From an uncultured Bacteroidales bacterium (GTDB lineage: Bacteria > Bacteroidota > Bacteroidia > Bacteroidales > Muribaculaceae), in the NCBI GenBank assembly GCA_947173955.1, contig CAMWHE010000024.1, forward strand, positions 1 through 35,095: DNA of 35,095 nt, written 5' to 3'. How positions within the stretch are numbered: position 1 is the first letter of the stretch; the number at the start of each line of letters is the position of its first letter. The translations under genes and the position numbers were made by a program. Below, piece after piece: positions 1-6,792 of this stretch. Under the pieces are notes generated by a model, which was not told the DNA's origin, ran no database searches, and was given only the letters and a program-made list of their open reading frames with translations.

Positions 1-1
1 G

Positions 2-643
2 CCCGGACTCAACCCCTACCTCTACTGCGCCGCCAACCCAATCATGCTCGTCGACCCGACTGGCGAAGTTGTAAAATTTATTGGTAGTGAGAATCGTTTG
101 AAAAGGGTAATTGCGGTATTCCAACAAGAACAAACGAAGCAAGGAGTATTCTCTATGGATAAAAATAATTGTCTGCAATTAACCTTAAATAATGACCTAA
201 GTAGAGATCCCAAAAATACTAAATTATTAGCCCTGAAATCGGCTATTGATTCAGAGAAAACTACAACTATAAATGTAGATGACGGTTCCGACGTAATTAT
301 TGGAGATGCAGCCAAAGCAACCATTGATATAAAGGATATTGAAGCGGTCGGTAACGATAATGAAATTACAAGTAATGATTTGCTTGTACATGAAACCATT
401 GAACAATTCCATATTCAAGTAGACGGTCTTGACGTCATAGATGCGCATAAAAAGGCTGCCAATGTTGAAGGTAAAGACAGGGGAATGAACATAGGTGCGG
501 AAAGATGGATGGAGGATAACCCCGATAAGTCCGGAAAGATGGATGTACATTTTGAAGTGAGTGGTTTGAACTATCGTACCGGGACTATCAGGATAGAATA
601 TGACAGTAAAGGTAATATCACGTCTGTAAAGTTAGTCGAATAA
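2..643 (+). CDS. RHS repeat-associated core, C-terminal tip with zincin-like motif (5' partial)
   Basis: The reading frame is open from base 2 and starts inside an RHS core; the visible end of the core reads NPYLYCAANPIMLVDPTGE, the usual hinge of RHS proteins. An ATG at 44 lies inside this hinge and is probably not the true start. After the hinge comes a tip of about 190 residues, AT-rich compared with the core. It carries HETIEQFH followed by DAHKKAANVEG, so an HExxE with a nearby AHxxAxxxE. This pattern resembles zinc-metallopeptidase-like tips in RHS toxins; the family is known, the assignment here is inference from motifs. It ends one base before the start of an exported protein, the usual toxin/immunity order. 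It could instead be a non-enzymatic tip. No N-terminal barrel or secretion domain can be seen because the window begins here. Confidence 0.72.
   Translation, partial: PGLNPYLYCAANPIMLVDPTGEVVKFIGSENRLKRVIAVFQQEQTKQGVFSMDKNNCLQLTLNNDLSRDPKNTKLLALKSAIDSEKTTTINVDDGSDVIIGDAAKATIDIKDIEAVGNDNEITSNDLLVHETIEQFHIQVDGLDVIDAHKKAANVEGKDRGMNIGAERWMEDNPDKSGKMDVHFEVSGLNYRTGTIRIEYDSKGNITSVKLVE
10..42 (+). repeat. 33-bp exact direct repeat in RHS core, copy 1
   Basis: These bases are identical to 4232-4264. They encode the NPYLYCAANP segment just before the RHS hinge. The divergent third copy lies at about 2535-2570, where the protein is kept but the DNA differs. Confidence 0.9.
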
Positions 644-644
644 T

Positions 645-1361
645 ATGAAAAGGAAGTCGTTATTAATATTATTATGGTCAATTTTAGTCTGTTTTGGGGC
701 AACCACACCCAATACGAGATGGGTATATCCTTCTGACATTTATGATAAAGAGTGGGATAATATTATTGACTCACTTATCCCTGATACGATTCCCGATAAA
801 CTCGATAGAATTACAAATATTGACAAATTGGATTCGATCATAGATGATTTCCGTACTAATTCTCATCGAGTTTTTTTCAATAACGGACCTATGATACTTA
901 TAAGGAGGAATTACTTTCCGGCATATATCATATATGGAATTTCGCTTTTGGCGGATTATGATATCGGGATTGTAGCTCATTCTTATTTTTATGGTGAAAA
1001 ATTTGAAAAGTTATACGACTGGTACTCGGTAAATAAGGATAAAATTGACTTGGCAACACTGAAAAGGTTAGTCGGAGCGTTATATATTACAGAATTTGTC
1101 ACGGATTCATTCCACACTTTTCGGGAATTGAATGATATTGCACCTCGATTGCCGGAAGTTTCTTTATTTAATTTCACCTCGTCTTCTTGGATGGAATCGT
1201 TAAGCAATAGGGAAAAAGCGTTGATCGATAGCTTCATAAATACTAACCCTGATTGTAAAGCTATCGACCTTCAGATTATCGATGAGAAGTTGTCGCATTT
1301 TATTCATTTCCACAGAGGTCTTTGGATTAACGATAGCAATGCTGATATGTTGAAACCTTAA
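645..1361 (+). CDS. exported protein, putative immunity to the upstream tip
   Basis: The protein has 238 residues. It starts at an ATG one base after the stop of the RHS tip, so the two are translationally coupled. The N-terminus MKRKSLLILLWSILVCFGA is a signal peptide or lipoprotein-like signal, so the product should leave the cytoplasm. The mature part opens with WVYPSDIYDKEWDNIID and later has DWYSVNKDKIDL. Both patterns recur in the protein at 5191-5958 (YPEDIHHKDW and DWYYRNRDNIDL), and the second recurs weakly at 4292-4954. I know no named family for it. Its position suggests an immunity protein acting in the periplasm, which would place the toxin target there as well; that is inference. 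Confidence 0.75.
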   Translation: MKRKSLLILLWSILVCFGATTPNTRWVYPSDIYDKEWDNIIDSLIPDTIPDKLDRITNIDKLDSIIDDFRTNSHRVFFNNGPMILIRRNYFPAYIIYGISLLADYDIGIVAHSYFYGEKFEKLYDWYSVNKDKIDLATLKRLVGALYITEFVTDSFHTFRELNDIAPRLPEVSLFNFTSSSWMESLSNREKALIDSFINTNPDCKAIDLQIIDEKLSHFIHFHRGLWINDSNADMLKP

Positions 1362-1672
1362 GATATGAGTTATTTCTTGCATAAGATAATTTGAAGGGGG
1401 CTGCGGGCGCCCGGATTTTATTTCTCTCGGATTCTTTCCGAGCTACGCTCCGAAAGCGGCCCGCTTAAACTTCATGGAAGGTACGATTTCGCGGATTATA
1501 TGTTTTTCCCAAAAAGAGACTGAAATATTTGGAAAGAGCTCCCTTCGCGAAGTATATTTGCGACAGAGAGCATTATTCCGGTCTTCATCACTTATATATG
1601 TAGCTTATGAGTGTTCCCGCGCGTTTTCGGGTCTCTATCTTGGCCATTAACCGGATAACTTGATTATATGAT
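1362..1672. other. intergenic region with a hairpin
   Basis: This 311-bp stretch has no convincing ORF. At 1434-1456 there is a hairpin, CTTTC-C-GAGC / GCTC-C-GAAAG, with a TAC loop and one internal mismatch. The GC-rich part at 1395-1475 contrasts with the AT-rich genes on both sides and may be leftover RHS-type or repeat DNA. No clear TAnnTTTG promoter precedes the next gene; TATCTTGG near 1639 is one base off. Confidence 0.5.
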
Positions 1673-2098
1673 ATGAATATGAAAGCGCTGTTTAGTTCAT
1701 TAATATTTTGGGGGTTAACGATATGTCTATTTTCTGTAGTAAAAGAATCGGATACTGATGTTGATCTTCAAGAAATAGAATTCGTCCCTGCACAATATGG
1801 ATCTGGGAATAGTGAATTTTTAAGAGATTTATGGCATGATGATAGGGATGTTAAAATGGATACCACTAAAGCAGATGAATTTATAACCAGACTATCTATT
1901 AAAGTATTAATCACAAAAGATGGTATCCCTAAAGTTTTAAGCATAAACGGTAAAGACCGTTCAGAAGAATCTCTAATGAATAGACTTGAGTCATATGTAA
2001 TGCATAAGATGGAAAGCAAAGCAATGAATAAATGGAAGCCGGCATACATATTTGGGACACCAATTGATTATGTAGAAATCATACCAATAATAATGTAA
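1673..2098 (+). CDS. small exported or membrane protein with TonB C-terminal-like domain
   Basis: The protein has 141 residues. A hydrophobic segment at residues 3-23 (LFSSLIFWGLTICLFSVV) serves as signal or anchor. The second half fits the layout of the TonB C-terminal domain: a beta-strand run LSIKVLITKDGIPKVLSING, a helix with a basic face, then NKWKPAYIFGTPIDYVEIIPI, which matches the family pattern W-x-PA-x3-G-x-P and iP. It lacks the proline-rich spacer of true TonB. It stands between two toxin modules and its stop abuts the point where RHS homology resumes (2099). It may be an orphan immunity or cargo gene rather than an energy transducer. A second ATG at 1679 is an equally good start. 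Confidence 0.62.
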   Translation: MNMKALFSSLIFWGLTICLFSVVKESDTDVDLQEIEFVPAQYGSGNSEFLRDLWHDDRDVKMDTTKADEFITRLSIKVLITKDGIPKVLSINGKDRSEESLMNRLESYVMHKMESKAMNKWKPAYIFGTPIDYVEIIPIIM

Positions 2099-2125
2099 AT
2101 AGGCAAAAAACTTAGGACGGCTTAT

Positions 2126-3244
2126 ATGGTACACAGTTATACGACCTCAATTACCGATACACGCTACTATGTTGGCCCGATCGAATTTGTCAAGGGTTCG
2201 GGCAAAGATGCCAGACTGACAGTTGACCGCGTCAACCTGCCGTGGGGGTACTTCCGCGCTGACGGATGGGATAATGTCAACCTTACAGACTATCAGGGGA
2301 ATATCCGTGCTGTAGCGCGGAACAGTTATATAATCGACCACATTGACTACTACCCATACGGCCTGCCCAAAGCATCCGCTCCCGGCAGCGTATCACGTTA
2401 TAAATACAGCGGCAAAGAGTTCGAGACCCGCGGCGGCCTTGACTTCTACGACTTTGACGCCCGCCTGCAGCTCCCCGCCGTCGGCCTCTTCTCCCGCCCC
2501 GACCCACTCGCGGGCGATAATCCCGGTGTCAACACTTACCTATATTGCAACGCAAATCCGATAATGCTCATTGACCCCACCGGGGAGTATGCCTTTGAAA
2601 ATATTAAGGAGGGAGAAGAATATAAGGTGATTGCTGTATTTCCATCCAACTACAAAAAACTTGATGAAGCTGAAGGTAGCCACGCTCTAGAAAATACCTA
2701 TAAAGCAGCTCAAGAGGCAGGGATGCCAATAATGCTTGTTGATAATATTGAAGATTTTGCGACTGCCCTAAATGATTTTGCAGAATCAGGATCTTCTACC
2801 GATATTTTTACTCTAAATTCACATGGAAATGATGGTGCATTTTTTATAGGTGAAGATATGGTTAATGCACTGACTGATGTTTCAGCCTTAAAAGAAGGGC
2901 TTGCTGCAACCAATGTTGTTATTATCGCTTGTCGAGCTGGAGCAAATGCTGAAGGAGATGCCCTTTTAAAAAGCTTCTCAAAACAAACTCAAAGTACTGT
3001 TATAGGATCAAATAATAATATTCCATCCCGTTATGCCTATGATGGAGGTAACGGGTTGTCTTATAAACAACCTCTACCGACACCAATATATGGAGTAAAT
3101 AAAGGAAATGACTTTAAGATGTCAGGTGTGGGTCAACGTCCCGTGACCATATACAATGTGGCTATACATAAAACTAAGGGACTATCATGGGATAATGGAT
3201 TTAAATTTAGATTTTCTGATATATGGAATTCATGGAAACAATAG
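2126..3244 (+). CDS. truncated RHS core with caspase-like (clan CD) protease tip
   Basis: The protein has 372 residues. Residues 10-155 are RHS core (YYVGPIEFV, TDYQGNIRAV, DYYPYGLP, YKYSGKEFETRGGLDFYDF, LFSRPDPL, NPIMLIDPTGE). The tip, residues 156-372, holds TLNSHGNDGAFFIG and NVVIIACRAGANAEGDALL. The His after LNS and the Cys in ACRAG form the His/Cys dyad spacing of clan CD peptidases (caspase, clostripain, C80 and CHAT-like). I infer a protease toxin. RHS-like codons (GKKLRTAY) continue upstream of the ATG right up to the stop at 2098, so the start used is simply the first ATG in a 5'-truncated gene. There is no export or barrel domain. It overlaps the next gene by 22 bp. It may be a silent cassette rather than an expressed protein. 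Confidence 0.75.
   Translation: MVHSYTTSITDTRYYVGPIEFVKGSGKDARLTVDRVNLPWGYFRADGWDNVNLTDYQGNIRAVARNSYIIDHIDYYPYGLPKASAPGSVSRYKYSGKEFETRGGLDFYDFDARLQLPAVGLFSRPDPLAGDNPGVNTYLYCNANPIMLIDPTGEYAFENIKEGEEYKVIAVFPSNYKKLDEAEGSHALENTYKAAQEAGMPIMLVDNIEDFATALNDFAESGSSTDIFTLNSHGNDGAFFIGEDMVNALTDVSALKEGLAATNVVIIACRAGANAEGDALLKSFSKQTQSTVIGSNNNIPSRYAYDGGNGLSYKQPLPTPIYGVNKGNDFKMSGVGQRPVTIYNVAIHKTKGLSWDNGFKFRFSDIWNSWKQ
2426..2454 (+). repeat. 29-bp exact direct repeat in RHS core (copy at 4128-4156)
   Basis: These bases encode TRGGLDFYDF of the RHS core and are identical to 4128-4156. A second shared block follows, encoding GLFSRPDP, at about 2482-2505 and 4182-4205. Confidence 0.85.
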
Positions 3245-3984
3245 TTATCGCATTGATAACGACAATTTTGTCAGTGGTGTGCAGTTCGTGTGGCAGAATT
3301 GCCAATGAGCGTTATACTAAAGAGACGACCGAGTGCCAAACCGAAGAAAATGACACTCTTAAAATTGAAAGATACAGATACTTCGACCTGTTTACAATGC
3401 AAGGAATAGAACCTTGTGATAATGATTCGTGTATTACAGTAACTCAAAAAGGTAATAAGGTAATTGTAGATTATAAATTGCCTGAAAGAGACTCTTTGAT
3501 TCTCAATAACACGGGCGAATATTGGCATTCACGGGCAGAATTTGATATGAATAAGAACAGGTATTACTTAACGATGTCTGAAAGCTGGCCCCGAAGATAT
3601 GACCGATTTATCCGGAATGATACAATCTTAGAGTTTTGCCAGATGTATTCCACAGACGAGGTTTATAAGACTGTATATTTAAAGACTCGGGACGAATACA
3701 CAATATTTGACTTGAAGACAGAAAACTATACTGATACTGACCCTCAAAAAATATATCGAATAATTTCAGACGTTGTAAATGGAGAAAATAACGATATAAC
3801 GTATGTATCAAAGTGGAACGTAAAGCGGGAGGCAAATGAGACTCAATTTATCGACATAGAATCCGGATTTGTAATAACCAGGGAATATCCTGAGTTGCTA
3901 ATTTGGGGAGGAAATTATGGATTCGGCGTTGAAAAAAATAACACGCTGTTAGTTGGAACTAAGTGTTCGATCGTATACCCATAA
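3223..3984 (+). CDS. exported (probable lipoprotein) immunity candidate for the protease tip
   Basis: The protein has 253 residues. It overlaps the 3' end of the protease tip by 22 bp, the tight coupling expected of a toxin/immunity pair. ATGs lie at 3223 and 3232; the second gives METIVIALITTILSVVCSSC, a hydrophobic signal ending in cysteines, so lipid anchoring is likely, though neither Cys sits in a perfect lipobox. The rest is charged and beta-rich, with repeated acidic and aromatic patches (DRFIRNDTILEFC, TRDEYTIFDLKTENYTDTD). I do not recognise a family. Export would place it where a delivered protease would act, which supports but does not prove immunity function. Confidence 0.65.
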   Translation: MEFMETIVIALITTILSVVCSSCGRIANERYTKETTECQTEENDTLKIERYRYFDLFTMQGIEPCDNDSCITVTQKGNKVIVDYKLPERDSLILNNTGEYWHSRAEFDMNKNRYYLTMSESWPRRYDRFIRNDTILEFCQMYSTDEVYKTVYLKTRDEYTIFDLKTENYTDTDPQKIYRIISDVVNGENNDITYVSKWNVKREANETQFIDIESGFVITREYPELLIWGGNYGFGVEKNNTLLVGTKCSIVYP

Positions 3985-4127
3985 ACATGAGTTTTATTGG
4001 TTGGCGCGCCGTGATGAAAGGTAACCAGGTCATACAGCAGACCGATTACTACCCTTATGGTCTGCCTATGGCCACCTCGACAGGCGCTGCCGTCAACCGA
4101 TACAAATACTCCGGCAAGGAATTCGAC

Positions 4128-4156
4128 ACCCGCGGCGGCCTTGACTTCTACGACTT
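4128..4156 (+). repeat. 29-bp exact direct repeat in RHS core (copy of 2426-2454)
   Basis: These bases are identical to 2426-2454 and in the same place of the RHS core reading frame. Confidence 0.85.
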
Positions 4157-4231
4157 CGACGCATGCCTGCAGTTCCCCACCACCGGCCTCTTCTCCCGCC
4201 CCGACCCAAAAGCCTGGGACTATCCCGGCTA

Positions 4232-4264
4232 CAACCCCTACCTCTACTGCGCCGCCAACCCAAT
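4232..4264 (+). repeat. 33-bp exact direct repeat in RHS core, copy 2
   Basis: These bases are identical to 10-42. Identity stops at 4264, which is also where the RHS protein similarity ends, so the break that removed the tip lies at the repeat edge. Confidence 0.9.
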
Positions 4265-4291
4265 TAACAATGTTATAAAAGTGCAGAATCA

Positions 4292-4954
4292 ATGAGTATT
4301 TATAAAATACTATTATATAGTTCATTATTAATGATGTGTTCACAAGCTTCTGCTTGTGAACCGTCAGACAGTATTGGTATTGAGTCAACTGTTTCAAGCA
4401 TTAATGACAAGCGTCACAATGCGATGACCAGGCAATTTAAAAATGGAAGTACCAGTTACATGTTTTTTAGTAAGAGTGAAGCAGATATGCTCCATATACT
4501 TGGCATTCTAACCGGCGTTGACGGATCTTTTGTAGATCCCGGATTTAATTGGGAGGGGTATGAAATAACTGCTGTGGATTCAATAATTCAATGGTATACA
4601 CGTAATCGACATTTATTAGAAGAAGATAGCTTGAAAAAATGGATAAATTGGCAGCAGGAATATTTTGATTTTTTGAGAAGTCGGGAATGTAATGACGCTA
4701 TTACCTCCGCGATGTTTGAAAATTGGAATGACAGTATTAAGGATGAGGGATTAAGGAAGATGTTTTTAGACAACGACGGTACATGGAAAATGGATTTCAT
4801 CGATAGAGATTGGCGAGATTTACCCGAGACCTCAAAAAACGCATTAAAAAAGTTGATGGAACAAATACCATATAGTGAATTTATAAGAAATAATCAAAAG
4901 CTTGATTCCCTGGAATCTCGCTATTATGGTCTTTGGGGAATTTATAAAGAGTAA
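4292..4954 (+). CDS. exported protein, putative orphan immunity protein
   Basis: The protein has 220 residues and an N-terminal signal peptide (MSIYKILLYSSLLMMCSQASA). Its start overlaps the stop of the tip-less RHS fragment as ATGA. The segment IIQWYTRNRHLLEEDSLKKW aligns by eye with DWYSVNKDKIDLATLKRL of the protein at 645-1361 and DWYYRNRDNIDLDSLSLY of the protein at 5191-5958, so it looks like a distant member of that set. The C-terminal half is helical and rich in Trp and charged residues. No enzyme motif is visible. Its toxin partner is missing, which fits an immunity gene kept after tip loss. The function is inferred from position only. Confidence 0.65.
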   Translation: MSIYKILLYSSLLMMCSQASACEPSDSIGIESTVSSINDKRHNAMTRQFKNGSTSYMFFSKSEADMLHILGILTGVDGSFVDPGFNWEGYEITAVDSIIQWYTRNRHLLEEDSLKKWINWQQEYFDFLRSRECNDAITSAMFENWNDSIKDEGLRKMFLDNDGTWKMDFIDRDWRDLPETSKNALKKLMEQIPYSEFIRNNQKLDSLESRYYGLWGIYKE

Positions 4955-5190
4955 GATTCTCTTTATTTCTTTGTAAGGGATATATATTCTATGGTAATAA
5001 TTGGCGCTTTTGGATAGTCGCACTATATTAATTGGGTGCCACCTGTTTGAGTTTTTTATGAGAAAAATTTGTGGAATTTTGGCGCAAAATCTAATTTTTA
5101 TAGTAAATTCGTGATAGAGACCATTATTCCTATCATAATACTATGGAACTCCCGTATAAGTTTTTTTACCGTTTTTTAGCTTTACTCCCT

Positions 5191-5958
5191 ATGAAGAAAA
5201 TAATTGCTTTATTGTTCTATAGCTGCGTTTCTCTCGTTTCGGTATGTCAGATTAGCTTTTTTGATTGGGATTATCCGGAAGATATTCATCATAAGGACTG
5301 GTACTTCATCTATGACTTGATCGATGATTATCAGTTAAAGACATGTCTGGATATAAGGGATATCGAGTCATTAGACAGAATGGTCGAGGGGTTTAAAAGC
5401 GCCTACGAGACGCGTGGCATTTATGGACTCCCGGGAGAATATAGACTCCCGGCAGATGATTCAATAGCCATATTGATGAAAACTTTGGCAGAAATATCTT
5501 ATATCGAGAATGTTATAGGTAAATTTATACCTAATTTCACTATAGCATTTAAAGGAAGTGGGGTTAATTTCTTAGTGGACTGGTATTATAGAAACAGAGA
5601 CAATATTGATTTAGATTCTTTAAGTCTGTATGTAGCAGCCCAGATCTATCTCGCCTGCAAATTAAGCCCGTTTAATTTTTTGGAAACGCATCTATATCCG
5701 GCACTTAATCATTTTAATCATCCCTTAAATGATTTAGATCCCGAGACCGAAAAATGGATACGGGATCTTGATAGCTACACTATACTTGATAATAGAGGAA
5801 TCCGTCAAAGAGAGCGTATTGACAGTATATTGGAGGCACATCCACAGAATGTATTAATAAAACGCCTCATACAGCAAGCTAAAGTAGCACAATTTACCAG
5901 AATGTATAAGGCCGGAACAAGTTTCAAGAAAAAAAGACCAGTCAACGAGGTGAGATAG
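5191..5958 (+). CDS. exported protein, paralogue of the 645-1361 product
   Basis: The protein has 255 residues from the ATG at 5191, which begins a proper signal peptide (MKKIIALLFYSCVSLVSVCQ). An upstream ATG at 5143 would add 16 residues that spoil the signal, so I reject it. The mature part shares YPEDIHHKDWYFIYD with the YPSDIYDKEWDNIID stretch of the first exported protein, and DWYYRNRDNIDLDSLS with DWYSVNKDKIDLATLK. It has no toxin tip directly upstream; 236 bp of AT-rich DNA without a gene precede it. It ends 28 bp before the RNase P promoter, so it marks the edge of the island. Orphan immunity protein is the likeliest role. Confidence 0.65.
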   Translation: MKKIIALLFYSCVSLVSVCQISFFDWDYPEDIHHKDWYFIYDLIDDYQLKTCLDIRDIESLDRMVEGFKSAYETRGIYGLPGEYRLPADDSIAILMKTLAEISYIENVIGKFIPNFTIAFKGSGVNFLVDWYYRNRDNIDLDSLSLYVAAQIYLACKLSPFNFLETHLYPALNHFNHPLNDLDPETEKWIRDLDSYTILDNRGIRQRERIDSILEAHPQNVLIKRLIQQAKVAQFTRMYKAGTSFKKKRPVNEVR

Positions 5959-5986
5959 AAATTAATATTTTGGCAAGGCTACTATA

Positions 5987-6017
5987 TTGCCGGAACGGAA
6001 GAAAATGCATAACTTTG
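5987..6017 (+). promoter_or_regulatory. rnpB promoter, TTG-N20-TAACTTTG
   Basis: TTG at 5987-5989 lies 20 bp before TAACTTTG at 6010-6017, the Bacteroidetes housekeeping pattern. Transcription would begin near 6021, just before the first paired bases of the RNase P RNA. Confidence 0.8.
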
Positions 6018-6028
6018 CTACCACAAAA

Positions 6029-6428
6029 GGGAGTCCCGGCGGCTCGTCGCTGGCGCCCGAGAGGCGTTTGAGGAAAGTCCGGGCAACACAGAGCACCATA
6101 TTTCCTAACGGGAAGCTATCCTGACGGGTAGAGACAACGTGACAGAAAACGACCGCCCTCCGCGCTCCTGCGGAGCGGTAAGGGTGAAAAGGCGGGGTAA
6201 GAGCCCACCGGGCGGTATGGCGACATATCGCGCCGCACGTCTTATGGGTTGCAAGGTCAAGTATACCGGCATCTAAGGGCTGCTCGTCCATTGCCGGGGG
6301 GTAGACTGCTAAAGCTTGCAGGCAACTGTAAGCTCAGATAAATGACGAGCCGACTCCGACAACTCGCTCTCCCGCGGAGCGAAAGTATCGGGTCGACATA
6401 ACCCGGCTTACAGCCGGGGCATCCCCTT
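6029..6428 (+). ncRNA. rnpB: RNase P RNA (bacterial type A)
   Basis: This is the catalytic RNA that trims tRNA 5' leaders. Diagnostic blocks are present in order: GAGGAAAGTCCGGGC at 6069-6083, GACAGAAAACGACCGCC near 6139-6156, AGATAAATGACGAGCC near 6336-6351, and GACATAACCCGGCTTACAG near 6395-6413. Helix P1 can be drawn between GGGAGTCCCGGC (6029-6040) and GCCGGGGCATCCC (6413-6425), which fixes both ends to within a few bases. The length of about 400 nt is normal. It has its own promoter and ends in a T-rich tract. Confidence 0.95.
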
Positions 6429-6437
6429 TTTCTTTTT
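6413..6437 (+). terminator. rnpB 3' end and T-tract
   Basis: The 3' strand of helix P1 is followed directly by T5-C-T6 (6427-6438). The closing helix of the RNA together with this tract would act as the terminator. Confidence 0.65.
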
Positions 6438-6454
6438 TCATGTATTAGATTAAC

Positions 6455-6655
6455 TCACAGGCGCAGATTAAGCTGTTCCGACCAGCCGAGCGTACCGTTG
6501 CGCAGCTCGATAGTCACGAGACCGCGGACACCCTGATGCATTCCGCACACCTCCCTGAGCACTGCGCCGACTGAATCAAACCCGGAGAGAGTGTGACGTC
6601 CTACAGTCATACCCGCTTTGCGGATAGTAGCAAAAATCGTATCCTCGATATTCAT
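6455..6655 (-). CDS. small conserved-looking protein of unknown function
   Basis: The product has 66 residues, MNIEDTIFATIRKAG to GTLGWSEQLNLRL. I chose the start at 6655 because AAAGGA lies just upstream of that ATG; the other ATG at 6667 adds only MKGN and would contain this site. There is no signal peptide or membrane segment. It looks soluble, with a helix, a Gly/His-rich middle (GMTVGRHTLSGFDSV, MHQGVRG) and a beta-like end (LVTIELRNG). I do not recognise it. A TACCTTTG element lies 35 bp upstream, which supports a real gene. It converges on the RNase P RNA gene. Confidence 0.65.
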   Translation of the reverse strand: MNIEDTIFATIRKAGMTVGRHTLSGFDSVGAVLREVCGMHQGVRGLVTIELRNGTLGWSEQLNLRL

Positions 6656-6689
6656 GTTTCCTTTCATAGCTTCTTATTTTTTTATATGA

Positions 6690-6697
6690 CAAAGGTA
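6690..6697 (-). promoter_or_regulatory. -7 element TACCTTTG for the small minus-strand gene
   Basis: Read on the minus strand this matches TAnnTTTG. No clear TTTG was found at the expected upstream spacing. Confidence 0.5.
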
Positions 6698-6774
6698 GAA
6701 GCGCAGATGTGCATAATTTAAGCATCGCATTGTTAATTTATCAAAATACAACTCTATTGTTAATCATCTGTGAG

Positions 6775-6782
6775 TAACTTTG
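6775..6782 (+). promoter_or_regulatory. -7 element TAACTTTG upstream of ispD
   Basis: It matches TAnnTTTG and ends 10 bp before the ispD ATG, so the leader would be only a few bases long. The only nearby TTG (6757-6759) is 15 bp away, shorter than ideal. Confidence 0.5.
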
Positions 6783-6792
6783 AATAAGAATT

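Larger units (their letters stand above)
3987..4295 (+). pseudogene. RHS core fragment that has lost its toxin tip
   Basis: The ORF reads MSFIGWRAVMKGNQ and then a good RHS core (TDYYPYGLPMA, YKYSGKEFDTRGGLDFYDF, LFSRPDPKAWDYPGYNPYLYCAANPI). The core stops exactly where the hinge should follow. Instead of xDPTGE plus a tip it reads NNVIKVQNQ and ends, overlapping the next start by ATGA. One normally conserved Arg is Cys here (FDACLQF where the other copy has FDARLQL). Both ends are therefore broken: no N-terminal RHS part and no tip. I call it a decayed cassette. A frame-equivalent GTG at 3963 overlaps the previous gene and is not favoured. Confidence 0.75.

Noticed and set aside
3915-4397. 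160-codon minus-strand frame over the RHS fragment
   Set aside because: Its Val/Gly-rich run is the antisense of the GC-rich RHS core and crosses three real genes.
5143-5190. Upstream ATG for the exported protein at 5191
   Set aside because: It adds an aromatic 16-residue head that spoils the signal peptide.
5962-6291. Minus-strand ORF across the RNase P RNA
   Set aside because: It is a shadow of the structured RNA; the sequence is fully explained by rnpB.
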